Part shown: positions 10,522 through 21,115 of the stretch, in pieces | How the letters are laid out: every line of letters starts with the position of its first letter | Numbering within the stretch: position 1 is the stretch's first letter | Source: Actinernus sp. WN-2022 | Taxonomy: Eukaryota; Cnidaria; Anthozoa; Actiniaria; Actinernidae | Assembly (NCBI GenBank): GCA_030867875.1 | Contig: JAOWCC010001634.1 | Location: 36,227,867 to 36,291,866, forward strand | Direction: 5' to 3' | Length of the DNA stretch: 64,000 nt | Notes under the pieces: model-generated | Databases searched by the model: none | The model's input: the letters and a program-made list of their open reading frames with translations, nothing else | Told to the model about the DNA's origin: nothing | Program-made: the position numbers and the translations under genes

Positions 10522-11835
10522 AGGAGCTCATTCAACCAAGATGCATTGCGAGCTCAAATTTCTCGAACCGCCATTTTCGGGGCCCCGATAATGGCTCTGG
10601 AGAGCTTCTTGAAACAAATCCTATTCCATCGGTCTCACAGGGGCATACCAGTTGATTACTTATAGGGGAAAATGTTCCTTATTTATTAGCTTTTGTGTTC
10701 AGTCATATATTTCCGAATTTTCACTTGCCGGATGAAGTATTGAACGTACTCTGGACTCGCCTTTGGTCAGTGAAATTATTACTGGAGTAAGCCGACTGTT
10801 TGATCGTAATTCCTACAGTTTATCCAAACAGGGCGTTTCTACATTGGCTTGATCGGCCCGCAGACCTAAATGACAAGAAATTTAAAGTTAAGAAGAGCTG
10901 AGCCTTTTGCTTATCATTATCGTATCGGACACTTACAACATTTAAAGCAGAAGACTCGAGGACGCGGTACACGCGCGGTACATGCAAGATTACAAATCTC
11001 GCAGTTTCTCTCTTAGTCTTATAGTCTTGGTTTTCGCTAAATGTACATGGACAACGCTGAGACAATTAAAGTAAGTAAAAGTGAAATGTGTTGATATCTG
11101 CATGAGCGGCTGTAAAGTGGAAACCTATTTTATAAATGTTTCTCTGCTGAAGAATGAACTTCAAGTTCAATCAAGTGCCGCTGGGCGCTCAGAAAAATGA
11201 TCGATCGATATTTTTTTACCCAGCATATCCAATGTACGATTAACGGAAGTCAAGGGGCTTTTAAAATGACACAAACCGGCTGAAATTCAGGCTAACAAAC
11301 AATAACATTATACGGATTCGATTATTGCATTGGCGAGTCAAAATGTGGTATGGAGAACGCACGAACCTTTGAACACAAATAGAATGTGGCAAACAGTACT
11401 TCAACATTTCAAACCAGCATTTTGGCAGGGACAACCTAGCTCCTTTCTTTCGACTACACGTTCTTGCATGCACAAGCCTAGAAAGGAAAGAACTCTAAAA
11501 TTATGTATAACGCTATCGTAGAATTGATTAATTTCCTTGCCACACGATCTTGGTCCAGAAGTTGGACAAGTTGGTTCGCTAGATCGAGCATGAGATCGAT
11601 TGCTAGCATCACGTCGAGGATTTTTTATCGGAGAACCGTAGTAATTCCGCTCATTCTATTATATTTCTTCAAGTATAAAGGCAACCGATCACCCCGCCGA
11701 TCTCGGCCATTCAGTTCAACATTTATAAAAAGCCCGATATCACATTTTCTGATTGGCAGCTGTCCGATTTCAAGTAGTTTCCCGTATGAAAACAATAACA
11801 GTGACTCGCAATGCATCTTGGTTGAATGAGCTCCT
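10522..11835. mobile_element. piggyBac-like non-autonomous element (TTAA-flanked)
   Basis: The 1,314-bp insertion is bounded by TTAA on both sides (10518-10521 and 11836-11839). It begins AGGAGCTCATTCAACCAAG and ends with the exact complement; the terminal inverted repeat is about 31 bp. TTAA target choice is characteristic of the piggyBac superfamily. The interior has no convincing ORF. Removing the element and one TTAA would leave the flanking BEL gag and nucleocapsid in one frame, which confirms it as an insertion. Confidence 0.85.
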
Positions 11836-11839
11836 TTAA

Positions 11840-12454
11840 TGAAATCGATAGCGGGCGCCGAAAACAAGGGTGCGTCTACTGCGATAACGTCACGCACACT
11901 TCAAACGAATGTACAAACGTCACTACGGTGGATGAACGACGGAAAATACTAGCACAGAAAAAACTGTGTTTCAACTGTACAGGAGAGAAACACCGCGCAA
12001 TGGAATGCAAGAGCAAAAAGGGATGTATGAAGTGTGGATCACGCCATCATACTTCATTATGTAAGTCGCCAATCAAAGAAGGCAGCAACTTGATGACAGC
12101 AAATGAGATTAAGCAAAGCAAAGTTGTCTATCCGATTGTTGTTGTAGATGTAGAGGGAGTAAAATGCCGTGCTTTACTCGACACAGGGGCTGGTAGTTCC
12201 TATGCATCTGCCGCGCTGTTATCTAAAATTCCTAAGCGGTCATGTTGTAAAATAACTCGCAAGATTGAGATGTTATTGGGAGTGACTACGAGACAAGTGG
12301 AAATCTATACTGTAAACTGTAAAAGCAGTGGACCAAGACTTTGCACTTAACGTTGACGTAACAAAGGTAGATAAAGAACGACTGCTTTTATTGGATAACC
12401 CTGAATACGAGCAACTACTAAAGCAATATCTTTACAGTATTTCTGCTTAGTAAA
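11840..12454 (+). pseudogene. BEL/Pao zinc knuckles and aspartic protease
   Basis: Downstream of the TTAA element the BEL frame continues with cysteine-histidine knuckles (CVYCDNVTHTSNEC, CFNCTGEKHRAMEC, CMKCGSRHHTSLC). An aspartic protease core ALLDTGAGSSYAS follows, the DTG being the catalytic motif. A frame change near 12340 leads to a further 100 bp of recognisable BEL sequence to about 12454. Reverse transcriptase and integrase are absent, so only the 5' third of the element survives. Confidence 0.8.
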
Positions 12455-12474
12455 CGGAGTTCGTTACGCTCCCA
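12422..12474. repeat. Inverted partner of 7547-7600
   Basis: The last 53 bp of the recognisable BEL segment match 7547-7600 in inverted orientation, including GTTCGTTACGCTCCCATAC. The sequence then diverges, marking a truncation point of the BEL fragment. Confidence 0.7.
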
Positions 12475-12681
12475 TACGAACCCTTATCTTATATAATAAT
12501 ACGCTAAGTGTGTGTGTGTTGTAACGCCCTTTCCCAGGCTCCCTCGATCGACATCCAAATATAGAGCGCGCGCGCGTCCGATCCGAAAATGCCGCCAAAA
12601 AGTGACGGCCACAGGTATCCCAACGAAGTCGACGAATCATGCGAAAAGTTGCTCTCTGTCTTGGTCTTGGTTGCATCACAG

Positions 12682-13190
12682 GCAGCCCAGACTCGACATA
12701 TATTTCCCGCTTTTTGGGTTACCTGTGGTATGTTTCATAAGCGATCTCGGAAGAGTTTACATAATTGCTCCTTGTGAATTCTCTTTTCCGATTCCTACGA
12801 AATAAATCTTCAATAATAAAAGATTGATACTTAATGAAGTTTTGTGAGTGGTATTTGGGGTGATTTGGAGACTTCTAAAGCAGTTTAATAGGCCTCAAGG
12901 TTTTGACGGTTGGCCGCGTGTCTACTTCAAAGACACAAATATACACAAGGTACATGTATGCAGTTTCGAGGCGCTTTTCATCGATGTGACCTCACTCGAC
13001 GCCGAAATTCGACAAGAAATTCAAATCGATTTGGCCTCTGCTTTCGGCACACAAATCCAGAGATGTGTAAGCACTTCTCATCCACGTTTCAGGCCAAACG
13101 ACGTGAAAACGGCTTGGAAAATTAATTCCGAATTCAAAATATTTCTATCGCTATATGATCTGCAGATTGATCGGTCCACAAATCAGCGGT
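12682..13190. mobile_element. Fragment of the fold-back family seen at 54892-56925
   Basis: From CCCAGACTCGACATATATTT onward the sequence follows the left arm of the 54892-56925 element for at least 230 bp. It shares the block ATAATAAAAGATTGATACTT. Only one arm is obvious here. The ORF at 12848-13192 crosses this block and is not supported as a gene. Confidence 0.65.
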
Positions 13191-13194
13191 AGAC

Positions 13195-13570
13195 ATCGCA
13201 GGCGGTGCTTAAAAGTGCAGTTGCCATGCCCACGCATGAGCTCAAACTCAAAGTAAACAAACTCTACTCATGAGAACATGTGATTGTCTTTTTCAGTATA
13301 TTTTTTAGGTGATAATATAAACAAAAATAGCACGATTTGTACGTAATATTTATCACTTGCTGTATTTATGCGGTGCTTTCAAGATGCAGTTGCCATGCCT
13401 ACGGGAATATTTTGCCATAGTATTTTCGGTTGACGCGATTTCTACCTAGAAATCCGAACAGCTAATAGCTTTCTAGAATACGTCAAAAGACATAGTAGGT
13501 GCCTTAAAATGGCTAGATAAGCTGCAGACCACTGGTTTCAAACGAATTTAAAAAAGTACTCGTTGGGTGC
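13195..13570. other. No gene seen
   Basis: The stretch contains a short diverged duplication, with GGCGGTGCTT...GTGCAGTTGCCATGCC near 13201 echoed by GCGGTGCTTTCAAGATGCAG near 13370. No coding signal is visible. Confidence 0.4.
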
Positions 13571-13579
13571 CCTTGACTG

Positions 13580-14440
13580 CTGTCCGTTGCCAGTTGTAAC
13601 AAAAGACCTAGGGGTACCACTGTTTCTTGTGGTATAACCTTATGCCTTCCTCAGGCTTTATAGGCTCTAGAGATTTAGCTCCCTTGTTGTATTTACTGAT
13701 CTTTTCATAGATGTCGCGTGACATTCCCGGCCAGTAAATTATGGCTATCAGTAGCGCGTGCCTTGCACTTCGGTGAGTCTATGCCTAAATGGCTCTCGTG
13801 TACTAAATTTAACATCGTTTCTCTCATCGTTTGAGGGATAATCAATTGCGATCCCTTAAAGAGTAGACCTTCGGCCTCACTCAGTTCGTCCTTAATGTTC
13901 CAGTAGGCCGTAATACTGGGCTTTATTTCCCGTTTGTGGTTAGGCCAACCGGCTGCAATTTGTCGTCTCAATTCCTGTAGTGTCACGTCACGCGCCGTTT
14001 CTCTTTTAAGTTCATCAAGTCTCTCCGGACTAGCTGGAATTTCTGTAACGAAACTGTGAACGCAAATCTCAATGTCCTCATGTAGACCTTGTTGATCATC
14101 TACATGTTCCGTAAGGTATGCTCTCGATAGTGTGTCTGCGATGAACATAAATTTCCCCGCTACATAATGCACAGTCAATTGATACTTCTGTAGTCTTATC
14201 AGAAGACGTTGAATGCGCGGTGGTGTTCGAGATAATGGCTTATGAACCGTATACCGTAGAATCCCGGTTATAAGCCCTGGGCTTATACAACTTCTTAAGA
14301 GTTTTGGGTGGTTTTGGTTTTGGCTTATAACCGGGAGGGCTTATAATCGAGGGGGCTTATAACCGGGATTCTACGGTATTTCAATGGAGAGCTGTGAAGG
14401 ATGGTTTACAAAAGAGTGTATGCACACTGAGACTAGTTGA
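13580..14440 (-). pseudogene. Ty3/gypsy pol fragment (RNase H end to integrase zinc region)
   Basis: The minus-strand frame 14178-13705 contains VHYVAGKFMFIADTLSRA, the usual end of gypsy RNase H, followed by the spacer and the H-containing start of integrase (LVHESHLGI). Upstream, beyond a small MITE inserted at 14254-14376, HKPLSRTPPRIQRLL-type sequence continues the RNase H. The element is truncated at both ends. Confidence 0.75.
14254..14376. mobile_element. 123-bp MITE with TA target duplication
   Basis: The element begins CCGTAGAATCCCGGTTATAA and ends with its complement. TA lies immediately outside both ends (14252-14253 and 14377-14378), as in Tc1/mariner-type insertions. It lies inside the RNase H part of the gypsy fragment. 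The interior repeats the GGCTTATAA motif. Confidence 0.85.
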
Positions 14441-15284
14441 TCAATCTGTTTATTTTATAAGTAGCAAACCTTATGTATGATCATAATATTGGTGCAGCTA
14501 ATCAAGTTTTGATTACACGTCAATCAAATAGAACGATAAATCATTATCATTACACTTTAAATAATCCGATTTTTCTGCTACTGTCGAAATGATCACTAAC
14601 GATTACATTGCAACTGAAAATGTACAACCGGTTACAGTATTTAAATAACTCATTTAATTTACAATTGGCACGGTTCAATCTTGTGTCTATTCTGTTAGGT
14701 GTTAATGTACAGTCAAGTAGTCTTAATACTTTGTACGATCACCTTTGCTTTTGATAACAGCAGAAAATATTATATTCATAGATTCTATAATGTTATTTAT
14801 TGCGTGGGGTTTCGGTGAGGCCGAGCCTAGGTAAGACCAGGTATTCAAACACAGTTAGAAATGTTGTCCGTGGAAAAGGCTGTTCATTTTTATATTTTGC
14901 AACTCTATGATGTGTCTAAGAGCAAGATATTTTGTCCATGTCTGTTCTCTGTAGTTTCAACTGTTTCCTCTCCCAAATTGTAGGCTCTTCAGACCATAAA
15001 CTCACTACAACCAGACATTCAAATAACTTGGCTTTTGATTATTGTTTTTATTCCGTTTTCCTGCTTCGATCAATGGTCTTTCGGCGACAATATTTGTTTG
15101 ACTCGAACTGCCGTCAGTTTTGGCACTTTTTCAGTCGACAATAGGTATAATTGTGTTCATCGGTTTGAGAAATTAACTGAGATCAGAAAGATAATATTGC
15201 CTTTTTATTTTATCAAAATACAACTTTGAAAACATCAACACGCTAAAAACCTGCAGTGCACAATCTGGCGCCATTGCATTGTGT
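14440..15284. other. No gene seen
   Basis: AT-rich sequence with only short, unsupported ORFs. Confidence 0.5.
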
Positions 15285-17020
15285 CAGGATAGATAGATAG
15301 ATAGATGTGTTTATTGGCACCATATACAAAATTGTACATATATAGGTCTCAGACATGCTGAGAAAGCTAACAAACGTAAGGTAAGATACAGGTATAGGAG
15401 TATATGTGTTAAATGTAGTGATTTTAACTATTATTTTTGCGTTTTTTGAAGCAGTCATACGATATATTTACAAACTTCTTTTTGTAATAATAAAGGCGGA
15501 TCTATTAGTAAATTAAAAACTACATTTTCGTCTTGATATTTCGGTTTCTGTAAATTTAATTTTCTATTCACAACATTGATTGTGTTTTCCCTTAAGTCAT
15601 TGTAAAGGGGGCATCTCAATACAAAATGTAATTCGTCTTCTACTTCTTGTTTGTCACATTTTTGGCAAATTCGTTCTTCTGGTTTTAGGTAGGGCCTAGA
15701 ATGTCGACCTTTTTCAATTTCGAGGGCGTGCATGGTTACTTATTCTTAGACGAGTTAGAGCTACTCGATGATCAAATAAATGTTATGAACATTACAAAGG
15801 TATGGCTCAAGCGAATAGTTAATTTTAAAAGTACGATAAGTACGAAGTTTATTGAGTTGTCCTTCTTTTCTGTCATCGTCGTTGATTTGGCTTAGCCAGC
15901 ATTGGTATTCGATATCTTTTAATCTTTGTTTGAATAATTTTTCATAAGGCTTTTGAATTGCTGGGTTGACCGGAGGATCATTCCAGATGTCTCCGAGACC
16001 AACCGTACATATGGCAGTTTTCATTTTCTGATACCAATCAGTTTTGTTATTACCGTCTCTGCTATCTATATATGACGATTGTGTCCTGCGATAAACATAT
16101 ACGTTCTGGGTTATTAAGCTTGAGCCAGAACTTATAACTCCTTGTTTTTGCTTCCACCGAAAGAGGATATCTTCCAAGCTCTGCTCGGCAAGCATTATTA
16201 GTTGCACTTTTGCTTACTCCTAGTAGAAGTTTACAGAACTTTGTGTGCACTATTTCTATTGGGTCTCTCTCTGTAGACTTTGTTATGTCTGCCCCCCAGA
16301 TTTCACTGCCATAGAGAAGAATTGGTTTAATTAGGCAATCAAAGAGGCGTAAAGTCAATTTAATATCCGTTCGGAAATTTTTACCCATGGATTTCTTCAG
16401 TTTAAATAAAGCCTTCAGCGCTGTCTTTTTCAGTTCAGTTTTAGCAAGGTTAAAACTACCTATCGTGCTAAACATTAAGCCGAGGTATTTATATGAAGTA
16501 ACGTTCTCAATTTCATTTCCCCGGTATCTAAACTTATACTTGTTCATCGATTTACCGGTATTGTTGAACACTAAGATCTTTGTTTTTTCTAAGTTAACTT
16601 GCATTCCGTTTTCATTAGTAAATTATTCAACACCTTTCAGATAGTTTTGTAGCTGGATAGCATTGTTTGCCATAATAACAAGGTCATCCGCATATAGTAG
16701 ACAGTTAATATTCATTCCATTTATTATCAGTGGTTCATTCTGATCAGCTTTTTCTGCAATTGTTTTAGGAAGGTCATGTAGGAATAGATTGAACAGTGTT
16801 GGCGAGAGAATGCACCCTTGCTTCACACCTTTAAAGTATTGAAATGTTTCAGTGATTTGGCCATCGACTTTGACAGCGGCACAGTCATTGTTGTACATTG
16901 TTTTCAATATTGACAAAAAGTCACCTGTAATCCCTGTATCCTCTACTTTCTTGAATAGCTTACTTCGGGGGATCGAATCGAAGGCCTTCGAAAAGTCGAT
17001 AAAACAGGTAAACAGCATAT
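15285..17020 (-). pseudogene. Non-LTR retrotransposon (LINE), 5' truncated and frameshifted
   Basis: Minus-strand pieces encode reverse transcriptase (CFIDFSKAFDSIP, KGVKQGCILSPTLFNLFL, and LLYADDLVIM with catalytic DD), then the thumb and tail (FDCLIKPILLYGSEIWG). A C-terminal zinc cluster CQKCDKQEVEDELHFVLRC ends the protein. The frames at 17018-16623, 16604-16062, 16207-15761 and 15733-15455 are separated by shifts. The 3' end, at the left, finishes in a (GATA)n tail at about 15288-15306. The 5' end stops at a poly-G tract at 17027. Confidence 0.8.
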
Positions 17021-17049
17021 TTGGGTGGGGGGGGGGGGGGGGGGGGGTG

Positions 17050-17346
17050 GGGAGGGGACTCCCATATAAAAGGGGTAGGGATGCTCGTCGGACATTTTCG
17101 ATTTGACTCCTAAGAGGTACTAAAATGGGCGTGGCTCAAGCTTATTTTGACCCCTAAAAAAAAAAAGTGTAAATTGATAACAGCTTTTTTGTTCAATTGA
17201 CACCCGACCCCTAAAAGGTACCGCTTTACATAGAAATGTCTGTGTTTGATGGTGGATACCCTAAGTGGTAACAAACTCCTGATTTTGACCCCTAAAAGGT
17301 ACGACGAGCATCCATGTACCCTCACATAAGGGAGTCCCCCCCCCCC
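17050..17346. mobile_element. MITE with terminal inverted repeats
   Basis: The left end GGGACTCCCATATAAAAGGG...GATGCTCGTCG is matched in inverted orientation by CGACGAGCATCC...AAGGGAGTCCCCC at 17302-17346. The interior carries several TGACCCCTAAAAGGTA motifs. Poly-G (17027-17047) and poly-C (17336-17346) border the ends, which makes the exact boundaries and any target duplication unclear. Confidence 0.65.
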
Positions 17347-17359
17347 GGGGCTAGACTAT

Positions 17360-18930
17360 GTCACTATCTTGATTTGTTGATTTCATGTAACTTCCGCGGG
17401 TCCCTGCCAGTAAAGTTATATTTTCGTAACTTGTCAGCTTGGGTGTTAAAAGAAGGAGATTACTGCTAAATGATGTGTTTCATCACGGCGCTCTTGAGGT
17501 TTTCGGAGAGCAACGAAACGCCAATCTACAATAGATCGTGTTGCATATGGGCAACGTCCAATTCATATATGCACTAGTAATTCAATGGTCGCAAAACATG
17601 AACTCCACATGTCTTCATGGCCTATTTGTCTTCTCCAGGCAGCCATGTTTTTTTGACATCTTCTGCGCATGCCTTTCATGCCTGGAAAGGGTTGTGGGAA
17701 TGAAAAAAATCTATTATAATAATTTACACTACATTATAATAATTTATTCTACATTATAATAATGTATACATTAGGTCGGCTCGTGAAAAGTTCGATGTTT
17801 GAATCACAGTCGCTCCAAAGTCGTAATTCCCGACTTGTTTTGGAGTCCAAAAATAAGGCATTTGTTGAAAATGTCAGTTTTTTTTGGGCATGAATCGCAT
17901 GATACTGATCAATATTACAATACAAGTAAGTACCTTTTTGTAAGATATTCGGAAAGCAGCAAAATCATTTTTTGTCAGTTTTTCAGTATATATATATTGG
18001 ATATTTGGATAAGGTCGATTTTTCTAACCTGCGGGTACGACAGGAAGTGACCCAGGATTACCAGGAAGTGAGAATTGTTTTTTCATTTGTATAAAATTTA
18101 AAGAAACTAGCATACTTTTTGCGCTTTGTGCTAGTATTATAAAAAAAAAATTAATCTAGCAGAATTTCTGGCACAATTTTAGAAAAATCGGAGCACTGCC
18201 AGTGACATAAAATGCTACTTTTACGAGTACAATCTGTCAAAGCCTAGTATGGCCTCGTAATCTTGCTTGTTTCAAGCCATTTTATCATATAATAGGTTTC
18301 GTAGGTAAGAAATCAAGGTTCAAAAAACTTGCCAGAAGACCTTCAAACTAGCGACAAAGTTGGTAAAAAAACATGGCATTTTCTCACCTTTCGCTACCTT
18401 AAACGCGTCCATCTTGTAAAATTATGTGGCAGGCGTTCTTTGTTGTTTACTATGAAGTCAGAAAAGGACAAGTACCAACACAGGCTTACCATCCTCCAGT
18501 TTTGTACCTCAAAATTGGTTTTGGGTTTATATCGCTCTGTTGCTTTCAATTCGTAGCCACTGTGCTCAAAATATACCCGAGAAATAAAGTTTAGCAGTTA
18601 TTTTAGTGCTGTTTGGTGTGTTTTTTTTAACGGGAAAAGTGTTATATTTAGCGCGTTTAGCGAAAGAGAATTTCGGGTCAGAGAATACAGAGATAGAAAA
18701 TTATCATATTAAGTTCTGTCCGATTTGATTCGACTTTTCTGGCGATGGGTGAAACTTAGTTTACATCTTTTAATTAACTATATATGTATATGTATATATA
18801 TTCTTTTTCCACTTAGTATATTACTATTTAATATTTGTCATGTAATGTACTTTCAGTTCGGCTAAAAATGTGTGAACAAAATTGAAGTTGAAGTAGTTTA
18901 ATACTCGTTCATTGTTGACTAAGCGATTTT
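17360..18930. other. No gene seen; TA-rich repeats
   Basis: A triplicated CATTATAATAATTTA-type motif lies at 17712-17765, and a TATATATGTATATG run lies near 18780. Only short unsupported ORFs are present. Confidence 0.5.
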
Positions 18931-18931
18931 G

Positions 18932-19020
18932 CAATCTCGTACCCAATCTCGTGTTTCTTACTACGCATGTCGAGCACGCATGCGCCGTAAGAAACAAATG
19001 GGTTCTGGGTACGAGATTGG
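18932..19020. repeat. Small fold-back, about 89 bp
   Basis: CAATCTCGTACCCA...GTTTCTTAC is followed after 25 bp by its imperfect complement, ending in TGGGTACGAGATTGG. It looks like a very small inverted-repeat element. Confidence 0.6.
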
Positions 19021-19174
19021 CGATTTTGATGCCCGAGGACGGTTCAGATCATATCAGCTCATAACCCAGTCGTTATTCAGCACTCAATTTATCATTGTTA
19101 CAAGACGGCTTGCCAACCGTTCACTCGAGCTCAACTCTTTTATTTCCTGTTTGCATAAATGAGCACACTAATGC

Positions 19175-19623
19175 TCCATCACGGTAGTATCGTCGTGTAC
19201 CGTTGAGATCCGTGGGGAATCAAACCTCGCGCGCTCGGAGGGTTCACTTGTCGTACCGCTATTATAGTATATATTATACAATAATAGAACGAATATTTTA
19301 CGAACTTGCTAATGACAGTTGATATAAATCTGGTAAAAAACGGTTGCAATCAGCGAATTCTCTCGTGGTCTAATGGTTAGGGTTTGTGTTGGTGGTGGAT
19401 AAGCCATTGCATTGATTCTTAACCGGCCCGAGTTCGAATCTCGGTTCAGGCGTGTTTTTTTTTATACTGAGGATAACGTAAATCCTTATAAAATTTCTAT
19501 GTGTCGTTTCGGATGTTCGTATAAAATTTCTGAGTCTAAAATTATTCATAGCGAACGTGGGTAACAAAGGGAATTTTATGACGCAGTTGGTAAAACGGTA
19601 CACGACGATACTACCGTGATGGA
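19175..19623. mobile_element. Element with 30-bp terminal inverted repeats carrying a tRNA-like unit
   Basis: The 30-bp sequence at 19175-19204 (core ACGGTAGTATCGTCGTGTAC) reappears exactly inverted at 19594-19623. The 449-bp interval contains a tRNA-like Pol III unit at 19361-19453. No obvious target duplication is seen (left flank ACTAATGC, right flank CGAAGAAA). Confidence 0.6.
19361..19453 (+). ncRNA. tRNA-like Pol III unit (tRNA-Glu-like head)
   Basis: GTGGTCTAATGGTTAGG resembles the D-arm/A box of tRNA-Glu, and GAGTTCGAATCTC is a B box. A run of eight or more T follows immediately and would act as a Pol III terminator. The segment between the two boxes is longer than in a tRNA and gives no clean anticodon arm, so this is more likely a tRNA-derived repeat than a working tRNA. 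Confidence 0.45.
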
Positions 19624-19943
19624 CGAAGAAAACAAATCTGGCCGCAGAAAGATTTTGAAGAGCCTGAAAGAACACTGGAGAACGTGTCAGGAAAGCCCAC
19701 AAGAGTATAGTCCTTGTCTGGAACGTTTACGAAGCCTGGAACGATTTCAAACACCGCTTTTGAGATGCCGGAGTTTCGTGTTTACAGTGCCCGGGTTTCG
19801 GCGGCCAGTGAAATGACGCTTCGGTCGTTCATTCCTGCTTGCATTCGTCCCCTTTAATACGTGTAAAGGATGTGATGTAAAGTCACGTGGTAAGCTGTAG
19901 TGCTAAGTGTGCACGCCCTACGAGGGAAAGAGAAAAAATCTCT

Positions 19944-20016
19944 GACCCAAGTGGGACTCGAACCCAACGACCTCCAGGTTACATGTCTGGCGCTCTACCA
20001 ACTGAGCTATCAAGTC
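19944..20016 (-). tRNA. tRNA-Thr(UGU)-like gene, copy 1
   Basis: On the minus strand a 73-nt unit begins GACTTGATAGCTCAGTTGG (A box TAGCTCAGTTGG) and contains GGTTCGAGTCC (B box). It can form an acceptor stem rich in GU pairs. A run of six T lies 5 nt beyond its 3' end, as a Pol III terminator. By alignment the anticodon would be UGU (Thr), but position 33 is A rather than the near-invariant U and the T stem has one mismatch. It may therefore be a tRNA-derived gene rather than a functional tRNA. Confidence 0.5.
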
Positions 20017-20204
20017 AGATGAGAGCAATCGTGGGTATTGATGCGTTTTATGGGGTCACGGCGATTATATATGTATATGTAGTTATGATAGGAAATCATG
20101 TTTGCCGCGTAGCACTAGTAAGTGTAAAGGATGTGATGTAAAGTCACGTGGTAAGCTGTAGTGCTAAGTGTGCACGCCCTACGAGGGAAAGAGAAAAAAT
20201 CTCT

Positions 20205-20277
20205 GACCCAAGTGGGACTCGAACCCAACGACCTCCAGGTTACATGTCTGGCGCTCTACCAACTGAGCTATCAAGTC
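20205..20277 (-). tRNA. tRNA-Thr(UGU)-like gene, copy 2
   Basis: Identical to copy 1, placed exactly 261 bp further on in the second tandem unit, with the same internal boxes and T6 terminator. The same reservations apply: A33 and a T-stem mismatch. Confidence 0.5.
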
Positions 20278-20465
20278 AGATGAGAGCAATCGTGGGTATT
20301 GGTGCGTTTTATGGGGTCACGGCGATTATATATGTATATGTAGTTATGATAGGAAATCATGTTTGCCGCGTAGCACTAGTAAGTGTAAAGGATGTGATGT
20401 AAAGTCACGTGGTAAGCTGTAGTGCTAAGTGTGCACGCCCTACAAGGGAAAGAGAAAAAATCTCT

Positions 20466-20507
20466 GACCCAAGTGGGACTCGAACCCAACGACCTCCAGG
20501 TTACATA
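20466..20507 (-). pseudogene. tRNA-Thr-like gene, copy 3, truncated
   Basis: Only the 3' half (T arm and part of the anticodon arm) is present before the sequence switches into the inverted copy at about 20507. The A box is missing, so it should not be transcribed. Confidence 0.7.
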
Positions 20508-20601
20508 TTTCCTATCATAACTACATATACATATATAATCGCCGTGACCCCATAAAACGCACCAATACCCACGATTGCTCTCATCTGACTTGATCGGCTC
20601 A

Positions 20602-20674
20602 GACTTGATAGCTCAGTTGGTAGAGCGCCAGACATGTAACCTGGAGGTCGTTGGGTTCGAGTCCCACTTGGGTC
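20602..20674 (+). tRNA. tRNA-Thr(UGU)-like gene, copy 4, inverted
   Basis: A full 73-nt copy on the plus strand, followed by AGAGATTTTTT. A duplicated TTGAT...CAGACTTGAT stretch upstream (20588-20608) marks the join. Structure and caveats are those of copy 1. Confidence 0.5.
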
Positions 20675-20759
20675 AGAGATTTTTTCTCTTTCCCTCGTAG
20701 GGCGTGCACACTTAGCACTACAGCTTACCACGTGACTTTACATCACATCCTTTACCCTT

Positions 20760-21115
20760 TAATACGTTTCTGACTACAAGAACTCTTGCATTTGTAAGTA
20801 GTTTTGTCTCCCTGAAAGTTGGAGAGACAATAGATGAGTACATTTTGTAGGTTCTCATCGAGAAAGCACAACTCGCATACCTAGAAATGTAGTTTACGGT
20901 AAAACACGATAAATTCGACATCCGGTCACTGAAACTCGGCAGAATGTGTTTCTCTTCAGCCTGAATCTCCATTGCAGCATGCAGTGATAACAATACAAAT
21001 ATGTTTTTCTAACCGAATGCCTTCGAGTAAGAGCCAGTTTGTATTGTAAATATAACTGTCGTTGTATCGCGATCGCAAGGAACTGAAACTCATTACAATT
21101 TTCAAGTGTTATGCA
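20760..21115. other. No gene seen
   Basis: The stretch between the tRNA-like array and the LINE tail has only short unsupported ORFs. Confidence 0.5.

Larger units (their letters stand above)
19870..20507. repeat. Tandem 261-bp repeat carrying tRNA-like genes
   Basis: The unit from about 19866 recurs at 20127 and again at 20388, with an exact 261-bp period and nearly identical sequence. The third copy is cut at about 20507 and joined to an inverted copy that runs to about 20755. Each unit has one minus-strand tRNA-like gene and a (TA)TATATGTATATG stretch. Confidence 0.9.

Noticed and set aside
12848..13192. 114-residue plus-strand ORF
   Set aside because: It crosses the boundary of a fold-back family fragment and has no recognisable domain.
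16852..17106. 84-residue plus-strand ORF with Gly-rich middle
   Set aside because: Antisense to LINE reverse transcriptase; the glycines come from the poly-G tract.
19887..20731. Repeated 76-84-residue ORFs containing DPSGTRTQRPPGYMSGALP
   Set aside because: They are antisense translations of the tRNA-like genes, a well-known false-protein pattern.
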